DNA of 8,306 bases from positions 1-8,306 of the forward strand of contig JAZLBG010000064.1 in NCBI GenBank assembly GCA_045613585.1, given 5' to 3'. This DNA is from Fimenecus sp045613585. GTDB lineage: Bacteria > Bacillota > Clostridia > Oscillospirales > Acutalibacteraceae. This document shows, piece after piece, positions 1 to 5,338 of the stretch. The notes under the pieces are model-generated. The model saw nothing but the letters and a program-made list of their open reading frames with translations, was not told where the DNA came from and searched no databases. The position numbers and the translations under genes are program-made. Position 1 is the stretch's first letter. Each line of letters starts with the position of its first letter.

Positions 1-92
1 CTGTATCCTAAATGGTGTCCTCGCATATCTATTATAACACCTATTTTGAATTCTGCACTATACTTTTGTTGTTTTGTTCCTTTTTTTGACAT
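1..92 (-). CDS. IS3-family transposase OrfA, N-terminal part (cut by window edge)
   Basis: The minus strand opens with ATG at 92-90 and runs off the left edge after 30 codons. The peptide begins MSKKGTKQQKYSAEFK and continues through VIIDMRGHHLGY. I recognise this as the N-terminus of IS3-family OrfA proteins, the small HTH-containing partner that is joined to the DDE integrase OrfB by programmed -1 frameshifting. Neither the HTH body nor OrfB lies in the window, so integrity cannot be judged. A GGAGGTG ribosome binding site lies at 102-108, about 10 nt upstream of the ATG. The reading direction and the adjacent terminal repeat (ending near 138) place this as the transposase-proximal left end of the element. 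The family call is from recalled sequence similarity; the subgroup (IS3 or IS150-like) is not determined. Confidence 0.85.
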   Translation of the reverse strand, partial: MSKKGTKQQKYSAEFKIGVIIDMRGHHLGY

Positions 93-96
93 GAAA

Positions 97-136
97 ATAT
101 GCACCTCCAAAAGTGTCTAACTTTTGGGGTGCATAT
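97..136 (-). promoter_or_regulatory. IS terminal hairpin that can occlude the OrfA ribosome binding site
   Basis: Arms at 97-113 and 121-136 are complementary over 16 bp with a single unpaired base, around a 7-nt loop (114-120). The minus-strand 3' arm holds the whole GGAGGTG Shine-Dalgarno (102-108) of OrfA. A transcript entering from outside, for instance from the XRE gene just upstream, would contain both arms and could fold the ribosome binding site into the stem. A transcript starting inside the element would lack the 5' arm. Hairpins that protect transposase genes from impinging transcription are known in several IS families. That this one acts so is inference from the fold. Confidence 0.6.
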
Positions 137-176
137 CAAAAACCTCGTCCTTTTCATTTTATTAAAATTATTAAAC

Positions 177-1250
177 TTATTGATACATATAGGAAAACAA
201 CTCTTTTAACTCGCTATAATATTTTTCATCGATTGGATACGGGTTTGAAGTGTAATCAGGGAAACCTTGATATGGATACCAATAATATTTTCCTTTCTTA
301 TAAAGTAATTCACCTTTGAATTGATAAAAAATCACATTTTCTTCATAAGCGTGAATAAAAACTAGTTCCTCTCCCTCACTACGACTTGTACTTGTATCAA
401 CAGTTAAATCTTTTTCGCCATATTCTGCTTCCGTTATAGCCTTTACTATTTCTTCACTTATAGGAATATCTTTTGAATTACCATCTGTTTGTTCAATTTG
501 TGCATAGTGGTATATTGGCTCGGCATTTTTCAAAATTTCACTATAATATTCCAGCTTTTCTTCTTTTACATAATATTGAGTTGCAAGAAAATCATAATCA
601 GTATAAAGGTATACAATATCATCATTAGAAATTCCTTTTATATAATACAATCTATCTTCACAAAAAATTCTGTCAATAAATCCGTAACCATCAATCTTTG
701 CCATATCAACTGCTACTTCGCCAACTTTACAATCAAATGCTCCATTTTCAGAAGGTTGGTACTTTTCTATATATCCCGTATTCAATGGAACATATTTTAC
801 ATTGTAATACATTAAATACGAATAGTCAGGTTGAATGATACAGTTATTAGAGCCACTCATATATTTAGCATAAGTTTTAAATCCGTTTGTAATAATTATT
901 CCCGAAAGCAGAATAGTGATGGCAAGAAAAATAGCAACAACTATAAAAAACTGTTTTTTCTGTTTCTTTATATTTGTTTTAGCTGTATTACAGACATATT
1001 CAAGATTGCCATAAGGAATAAAAACAGGTTGTCCCTTTGTTTGAATTTCGCCATTAAGCAACTCATTAATAGAAATTGAAAGAACATTTGCAAGGTCTGG
1101 TAATATCTCAATATCAGGGTATCCTCTACCTGTTTCCCAACGAGAAATTGCTTTATCAGTAACACCAAGTTTTTTAGCAAGTTCCTTTTGTGTCATTTTC
1201 TTTTGTTTGCGAAGTTCTGCTATAAATGAACCTATTTTTTCAGAATTCAT
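177..1250 (-). CDS. XRE-family HTH regulator with a membrane anchor and extracytoplasmic domain
   Basis: 357 aa. Residues 5-65 form a classical XRE/Cro-CI helix-turn-helix (IAELRKQKKMTQKELAKKLG, then VTDKAISRWETGRGYPDIE), of the type that binds operator DNA. A lysine-rich stretch (95-99) precedes one hydrophobic segment (about 101-121). About 230 residues follow that are rich in Tyr, Asp and Glu, probably outside the membrane; I do not recognise a named domain there. The architecture suggests a one-component transmembrane regulator, but the signal and the targets are unknown. The ATG at 1250 is chosen because GGGAGTG (1256-1262) lies 7 nt ahead of it. An upstream in-frame ATG at 1280 would add 10 residues, but it falls inside the promoter and lacks a ribosome binding site. 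The gene is monocistronic or nearly so: a terminator precedes it and the IS element follows. No obvious terminator lies after its stop. Confidence 0.85.
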   Translation of the reverse strand: MNSEKIGSFIAELRKQKKMTQKELAKKLGVTDKAISRWETGRGYPDIEILPDLANVLSISINELLNGEIQTKGQPVFIPYGNLEYVCNTAKTNIKKQKKQFFIVVAIFLAITILLSGIIITNGFKTYAKYMSGSNNCIIQPDYSYLMYYNVKYVPLNTGYIEKYQPSENGAFDCKVGEVAVDMAKIDGYGFIDRIFCEDRLYYIKGISNDDIVYLYTDYDFLATQYYVKEEKLEYYSEILKNAEPIYHYAQIEQTDGNSKDIPISEEIVKAITEAEYGEKDLTVDTSTSRSEGEELVFIHAYEENVIFYQFKGELLYKKGKYYWYPYQGFPDYTSNPYPIDEKYYSELKELFSYMYQ

Positions 1251-1271
1251 TAAATCACTCCCTTTGTCCTC

Positions 1272-1300
1272 ATTATACATTTATGCACATAAAAAAACAA
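1272..1300 (-). promoter_or_regulatory. Sigma-A-type promoter of the XRE regulator gene
   Basis: Read on the minus strand, TTGTTT (1295-1300) is followed after exactly 17 nt by a perfect TATAAT (1272-1277). Transcription would start near 1265, just ahead of the GGGAGTG site at 1256-1262, giving a leader of about 15 nt. The site rules out the longer reading of the gene from the ATG at 1280. The -35 box overlaps the T-tract of the terminator at 1291-1327. A TGTGCATAAATG stretch lies in the spacer; the TGCA core could be part of an operator, but nothing longer is symmetric. Confidence 0.7.
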
Positions 1301-1327
1301 CCTACGATTCATAGAATTGTAGGTTGT
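1291..1327 (-). terminator. Rho-independent terminator of the DUF1295 gene / yunB-ligA unit
   Basis: Perfect 9-bp arms ACAACCTAC (1297-1305 on plus) and GTAGGTTGT (1319-1327) extend past one mismatch by four more pairs (ATTC/GAAT) to a 3-nt loop. On the minus strand the hairpin is followed by an unbroken T-run (1291-1297). It begins 25 nt after the stop codon of the gene at 1352-2143. On the plus strand the hairpin is not followed by a T-run, so the terminator is directional. Confidence 0.85.
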
Positions 1328-1351
1328 TCTGTATTTTGATACTAGAAAAAA

Positions 1352-2143
1352 TTAGCCAACAAGCCACTTATATTTTTCTACACTATAAAGTGGCACAAGT
1401 GGTAAAAGAATTGGAACTTTCTTTACATATGCTTGATATTCAGGGTCATTTCCATAGTTCTTATTCTGACGGATTTCAAGTCTTCTTGCTCCGCCAAACA
1501 TTATGTAAACAATTGCAACATAACCGCAAATTGCACATAACCACTGGAATACTCCGTCAAGAGCTGTAACACCAGAAACAAAAACACCTGTCCAAATAAG
1601 AACTTCGCCTAAATAGTTAGGGCAACGAACAATTTTGAATAAACCAACATCGCAAAATCTTTTTGGATTTTTCTGCTTAAATTTATTCTTGGTAAAATCA
1701 GATGCTGATTCAAGAATAATGCCAAGTGCCATAATAACTGTACCAACAATTGCTGCTGTATCAGTTTTTACGCCATTCTGTAAGCGGTATAAAATAGGAG
1801 AAACTTGACAAACATAAAGTAATCCACAAGAAACCCATATAAAGAATTTTGCGATAAATTTCATATCTCCGCCATCTTTGATTTCAGTTTTCATTGTGTT
1901 TTGATATGATTTACTCTTTAATTCGCGTCTAAGCAAATACAAACCTAAACGCAAACCATAAACTATGCAAAGAAGAGACAAGATTACTGTAACAACTTCT
2001 AACGATTTCCAGAACATTACAAGCATTGCAACGCCAATACCTGCTACTGCAAATCCATATCCAATAGAAATAAACCATACAAATTTTTTGTAACCTACCG
2101 CACACATTACGAGTGCTACTGCAAATGCGATTAAAAAGTACAT
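1352..2143 (-). CDS. DUF1295 / steroid 5-alpha-reductase-like multispanning membrane protein
   Basis: 263 aa with about six to seven hydrophobic segments (roughly 2-18, 23-45, 50-71, 97-115, 129-146, 180-194, 199-217). The C-terminal half carries the signature I associate with DUF1295 and the wider isoprenylcysteine methyltransferase/steroid-reductase superfamily: G-L-F-K-I-V-R-C-P-N-Y-L-G-E at 167-180, ARRLE at 219-223 and the closing Y-x-x-Y-V-K-K-V-P-I-L-L-P region (about 236-248). Most family members have HPNY where this one has CPNY. Relatives act on lipid or isoprenoid substrates inside the membrane using SAM or NADPH; the reaction of this protein cannot be told. AGAGGT at 2151-2156 supports the ATG at 2143. 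The gene follows ligA by 58 nt containing a GC-rich hairpin but no clear promoter, so read-through from ligA is plausible. A strong terminator follows. Confidence 0.8.
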   Translation of the reverse strand: MYFLIAFAVALVMCAVGYKKFVWFISIGYGFAVAGIGVAMLVMFWKSLEVVTVILSLLCIVYGLRLGLYLLRRELKSKSYQNTMKTEIKDGGDMKFIAKFFIWVSCGLLYVCQVSPILYRLQNGVKTDTAAIVGTVIMALGIILESASDFTKNKFKQKNPKRFCDVGLFKIVRCPNYLGEVLIWTGVFVSGVTALDGVFQWLCAICGYVAIVYIMFGGARRLEIRQNKNYGNDPEYQAYVKKVPILLPLVPLYSVEKYKWLVG

Positions 2144-2176
2144 AATATTTACCTCTTTTATGTAATATATTTATTC

Positions 2177-2196
2177 GGCGGGAGCAAGCCCCCGCC
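2177..2196. repeat. Compact GC-rich hairpin between ligA and the DUF1295 gene
   Basis: GGCGGGAGC (2177-2185) and GCCCCCGCC (2188-2196) pair over nine positions with one wobble. On the minus strand this gives a CTTG tetraloop capped by eight pairs, so it should be very stable. It begins 5 nt after the ligA stop on the minus strand. It lacks a following T-run there (GAATAAATATATT), so it is a poor intrinsic terminator and may instead be a processing or mRNA-end stabilising hairpin, or a copy of a dispersed intergenic repeat. Its base composition stands out from the AT-rich surroundings. Confidence 0.6.
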
Positions 2197-2201
2197 CTAT
2201 A

Positions 2202-4184
2202 TTATTTTATCATTTCAGCGAATTGTTCTTCGTTGATTATAGTTACACCTAAATCCGTTGCTTTTTGAAGCTTTGAGCCTGCAGCCTCACCTGCTAAAAC
2301 ATAAGTTGTTTTCTTTGATACAGATGAAGATGCTTTTCCACCATAAGACTCAATAATCTCTTGTGCTTCTTTTCTACCGTAGGTTGAAAGAGTACCTGTA
2401 AGCACAAAGGTCATACCTTCAAAACGATTGTCTTTGATTTCTCGTTGACTTTCCATATTAAGACCAAATGATTTTAATTCTTCAACCATTTGTTTTGTCT
2501 GTTCAAGCGAGAAGAAATCAACTACTGAATCAGCCATAATTTCACCAAATCCCTCAATAGAAAGGATTTCTTCTTTAGATGCTGAAATAATGTTATCAAG
2601 TGTTAAAAAGCGGTCAGAGAGCAATTTTGAAGCCTTTTGACCTATATGTCGAATACCAAAAGCAAACAGAAGTTTTGACAAATCATTCTGCTTTGATTTC
2701 TCAACTGCATTCCGCATATTATCGGCACTTTTTTTGCCCATACCTTCAAGCTGTGCAATCTTTTCATAATCAATTTTATAGATGTCTGAAATTTTACTAA
2801 TCAAGCCTTGATTTAATAGTGTTTCTAGTACTGCATCACCAAGTCCTTCAATATTCATAGCATCACGAGAGCAGAAATGAATAAGAACTCTCAAAAGTTG
2901 CGCAGGACAATCGGGATTATCACAACGAATTGCCGATTCACCATCTTCACGATGTACAGGAGAATTACATGACGGACAGAATTTTGGCATTTCATAAGGT
3001 AATGTGTTTTCTTCGTGTTTTACTACAGAAAGAACTTCCGGAATAATATCTCCTGCTTTACGGATTATAACGGTATCACCTATTCTAATACCTTTTTCGG
3101 TAATAAAATCCTGATTATGAAGAGTTGCTCGGCTAACAGTTGACCCTGCAACTAAAACTGGCTCAAAAACAGCAGTTGGTGTAAGCACACCAGTTCTACC
3201 AACATTGATTTCAATGTCAATAAGCTTTGTTTCTTTCTCTTCAGGTGGATATTTATATGCCAATGCCCATTTGGGGAATTTTGCTGTACTTCCAATTGCC
3301 TCTCTCATTGAAAAATCATCCGTTTTAATTACAGCGCCATCTATATCAAATGGTAAAGTATAACGAATGTCTCCAATTCGCTCAATTTCTTTTAATGTGT
3401 CATCAATATTATCAAACTTATTATAGAAAGGAATGGTTTTAAACCCTAATTCCTTTAAGAATTCAAGGGATTCATAATGACCTTTAATTTCAACACCATC
3501 AATTTGTTGAATGTTGAAAACATAGATATCTAGCTTTCTTTCAGCAGTAATTTTAGGATTTTTCTGTCTTATACTACCCGCTGCGGCATTACGTGGATTT
3601 TTAAATGGTTTTTCCCCATTAAGTTCTTGTTTTTCTACAATCTTTAAGAAAACCTCACGTGGCATATATACTTCACCACGAACTTCAATAAATGGGATAT
3701 CCTTTTTAAGCCTTAAGGGAATTGTTTTGATTGTTCTGAGATTTGCAGTTATATCTTCACCCTGAACACCATCACCACGTGTTGAACCACGAGTAAATAC
3801 ACCATTTACATATTCGAGTGAAACAGAAAGTCCGTCAATTTTAGGTTCAACAACATATTCAGCTTCTGAAAAAACATCTTTAACTCTTTTATTGAAGTCA
3901 CGAACTTCATCATGTGAAAAAGCATCCTGCAAACTTTCCATTTTAACTGTATGAACTACTGTTTCAAAAAGTCCATCAGCCTGACCACCTACTCTGTGTG
4001 TCGGTGAGTCTGCTGTTAAAAGTTCAGGATATTCTTTTTCAATAGAGTCAAGTTCACGCATAAGCATATCGTACTCATAGTCTGATATATCATTTTCGTT
4101 TTCTACATAATAACGATAAATATGATGATTAAGTTCTGCCCGTAGTTGCTCGGCTCTTAACTTTTTCTGTTCAAAATCGTTCAT
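2202..4184 (-). CDS. ligA: NAD-dependent DNA ligase LigA
   Basis: 660 aa, full family length. LigA seals nicks in duplex DNA during replication and repair using NAD+. Domains in order: Ia NMN-binding region (1-65, with ISDYEYD at 33-39); adenylation domain with the AMP-accepting lysine K115 in KIDG and the RGSTRGDGVQGEDIT block (132-146); DGAVIK (282-287) and the KYPP segment (311-314); OB fold (from about 320, NVGRTGVLTPTAVFEPV); four-cysteine zinc finger (C403, C406, C421, C426); helix-hairpin-helix repeats (about 440-575, including IEGLG, LEGMG, IEGFG); and a C-terminal BRCT domain (586-660). The ATG at 4184 is chosen over an in-frame TTG 51 nt upstream because it has AAAGGTG at 4191-4197 and aligns with the usual N-terminus. 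Only 1 nt separates it from the yunB stop, so translation is probably coupled. All key residues are present. Confidence 0.97.
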   Translation of the reverse strand: MNDFEQKKLRAEQLRAELNHHIYRYYVENENDISDYEYDMLMRELDSIEKEYPELLTADSPTHRVGGQADGLFETVVHTVKMESLQDAFSHDEVRDFNKRVKDVFSEAEYVVEPKIDGLSVSLEYVNGVFTRGSTRGDGVQGEDITANLRTIKTIPLRLKKDIPFIEVRGEVYMPREVFLKIVEKQELNGEKPFKNPRNAAAGSIRQKNPKITAERKLDIYVFNIQQIDGVEIKGHYESLEFLKELGFKTIPFYNKFDNIDDTLKEIERIGDIRYTLPFDIDGAVIKTDDFSMREAIGSTAKFPKWALAYKYPPEEKETKLIDIEINVGRTGVLTPTAVFEPVLVAGSTVSRATLHNQDFITEKGIRIGDTVIIRKAGDIIPEVLSVVKHEENTLPYEMPKFCPSCNSPVHREDGESAIRCDNPDCPAQLLRVLIHFCSRDAMNIEGLGDAVLETLLNQGLISKISDIYKIDYEKIAQLEGMGKKSADNMRNAVEKSKQNDLSKLLFAFGIRHIGQKASKLLSDRFLTLDNIISASKEEILSIEGFGEIMADSVVDFFSLEQTKQMVEELKSFGLNMESQREIKDNRFEGMTFVLTGTLSTYGRKEAQEIIESYGGKASSSVSKKTTYVLAGEAAGSKLQKATDLGVTIINEEQFAEMIK

Positions 4185-4185
4185 T

Positions 4186-4833
4186 TTATTCACCTTTGTT
4201 TTGAAAATCCGCAAATGTTTCTGGCACTGTACCAATAATTACGGTCTGCGCAATACAATAATTAGAATTCACTTCAGCGGTTGCAGAATTTTTTGGCATT
4301 ATAACATAAATTGTTGCATTTACATTAACATAAATTTCATGCAAGGTTTGATTTATACCAGCCGATGTGAATGTATTATTAATAGTTGATGTTACATTGC
4401 TTGCAAGTGTAACAGTTGTTTTAATTTTAGGACCTTTACCTGATAAAGCACTAACACCTAAAATGGTACCTAATGGAATACTGATTTCACGACTATCAAT
4501 ATCTAAAATCTTATTAGATATTTCACTACCAATTTCACTTTTGAGCATATTCATTTTTATTGTATCAGCTTTAACAGTAGTTACTCTATCTTGTTTATCT
4601 TTTTCTATCTCAACTAGTGTTGAATATGTAATCCCATTTTTATATAAAACTTCAACAATAGCATTTTCTATTATTGAAGAAGCGATATTTTCTGATTGTG
4701 CAACAGCCACTTCAATTATAACGGGTTTTGCCCTGATTTCAAAAAATATTAGACCTATTAATAGAACAAATAATAATATAAAAGTCATTTTTAGAAAATT
4801 CTTTTTTCGATTATGTTTTCTCGAATTACTCAA
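4186..4833 (-). CDS. yunB: Sporulation protein YunB
   Basis: 215 aa. A basic N-terminus (RKHNRKK at 5-11) precedes one transmembrane segment (about 17-32) and a long extracytoplasmic part. The family signature is visible in REISIPLGTILG followed by SALSGKGPKI (115-137) and in the C-terminal VPETF (203-207). In Bacillus subtilis YunB is made in the mother cell under SigE and is needed for efficient sporulation; its molecular role is not established. The start is TTG at 4833, supported by AGGGTG about 7 nt upstream (4838-4843); the next in-frame ATG (residue 16) would remove the basic region and cut into the membrane segment. The gene lies directly upstream of ligA with a 1-nt gap and is divergent from the gene at 4904. 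Its presence indicates a spore-forming ancestry. Confidence 0.88.
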   Translation of the reverse strand: MSNSRKHNRKKNFLKMTFILLFVLLIGLIFFEIRAKPVIIEVAVAQSENIASSIIENAIVEVLYKNGITYSTLVEIEKDKQDRVTTVKADTIKMNMLKSEIGSEISNKILDIDSREISIPLGTILGVSALSGKGPKIKTTVTLASNVTSTINNTFTSAGINQTLHEIYVNVNATIYVIMPKNSATAEVNSNYCIAQTVIIGTVPETFADFQNKGE

Positions 4834-4855
4834 ACAATCACCCTAACTATTTTAT

Positions 4856-4884
4856 GCTATACATAAAACAATTGTTTATGACAA
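4856..4884 (-). promoter_or_regulatory. Possible promoter of yunB-ligA
   Basis: On the minus strand TTGTCA (4879-4884) is followed after 17 nt by TATAGC (4856-4861). This would start transcription near 4850, shortly before the yunB ribosome binding site. The -10 matches only four of six consensus bases. An alternative is CATAAAAT at 4849-4856, which resembles a SigE -10 (CATACAAT), but its start point would fall inside the ribosome binding site and no fitting SigE -35 is evident. The call is tentative. Confidence 0.35.
4866..4877. promoter_or_regulatory. AAACAATTGTTT palindrome in the divergent promoter region
   Basis: A perfect 12-bp palindrome lies in the 70-nt spacer between yunB (minus) and the membrane protein gene (plus). 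With one extra A on one side the symmetry extends to CAT...ATG (4862-4880). It falls within the spacer of the candidate yunB promoter and 27 nt before the start of the plus-strand gene, a position from which a bound repressor could affect both. In AT-rich DNA such a palindrome can also occur by chance. Confidence 0.35.
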
Positions 4885-4903
4885 CAATATTTCAAGGTGA
4901 TTA

Positions 4904-5338
4904 ATGATGAATTTTGAAAAATATTTATTACTTTTTTGCGCGGGTGGTCTAGGTTATGGTTTTATTGAAATATTATTTAGAGGATACACCCATTGGTCAA
5001 TGATTATAACTGGTGGCTCGGCTTTTTTATGTCTTTATATAATTAATAAAAACTTTGAAAAGATTTCAATATATAAACAAGCGTTATTTGGTGCATTAAT
5101 AATTACCATTTTAGAGTTAACAGTTGGACTTATTGTAAATACAACATTCAACCTTGATGTTTGGGATTATACAAATACGCCTATAAACTTTCTTGGTATA
5201 ATCTCATTACCTTTTTGTTTTTGCTGGTATATAATTTCATTAATAGCCTTAAAGATTTTTAATAGAGTTAATAAAATTATTGCAATGCAGAAACTCTATA
5301 AACCTTTACACCATGCGATGGGACTTCAGCAGAAATAG
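4904..5338 (+). CDS. Putative ABC-transporter type IV (CmpB-like) small membrane protein
   Basis: 144 aa with about four hydrophobic segments (7-25, 31-47, 58-79, 96-118). Conserved pieces I associate with the 'putative ABC-transporter type IV' family (PF06541) are present: GYGFIEILFRGYTHWSM (17-33), E71 with GLIVN (75-79), and VWDY (86-89) followed by PxNxxG. No function has been shown for this family that I know of, and the transporter name is not backed by an ATPase gene nearby. Two consecutive ATGs (4904, 4907) follow AAGGTGA (4894-4900); either could be used. The last 20 residues lie in DNA that also encodes, on the other strand, the end of the galactosidase; family members often end soon after the last membrane helix, so this tail (NKIIAMQKLYKPLHHAMGLQ...) is probably not conserved. 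Confidence 0.8.
   Translation: MMNFEKYLLLFCAGGLGYGFIEILFRGYTHWSMIITGGSAFLCLYIINKNFEKISIYKQALFGALIITILELTVGLIVNTTFNLDVWDYTNTPINFLGIISLPFCFCWYIISLIALKIFNRVNKIIAMQKLYKPLHHAMGLQQK

Larger units (their letters stand above)
1..138 (-). mobile_element. Left end of an IS3-family insertion sequence (partial)
   Basis: On the minus strand the element appears to start at 138 with TGATATGCACCCCAAAAG, followed by TTAGACA. This resembles the TG...CCCCAAAAGTTxGACA terminal inverted repeats of IS3/IS150-type elements. OrfA starts 46 nt inside. The opposite end is beyond the window, so the exact boundary and the 3-4 bp target duplication cannot be confirmed. The element sits 38 nt beyond the stop codon of the XRE regulator gene and in the same orientation, so it did not disrupt that gene. 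Confidence 0.75.

Noticed and set aside
1251..1280. Longer XRE regulator starting at the ATG at 1280
   Set aside because: That ATG lies in the spacer of the promoter (TTGTTT-17-TATAAT), ahead of the expected transcription start, and has no ribosome binding site. The ATG at 1250 has one at ideal spacing.
4185..4235. Longer LigA starting at a TTG inside yunB (4235)
   Set aside because: The extra 17 residues are not family-like and lack a ribosome binding site; the ATG at 4184 has AAAGGTG and fits the family N-terminus.
4367..4846. 159-codon plus-strand reading frame
   Set aside because: It lies wholly antisense to yunB, which has clear family motifs, and its predicted protein has no recognisable feature.
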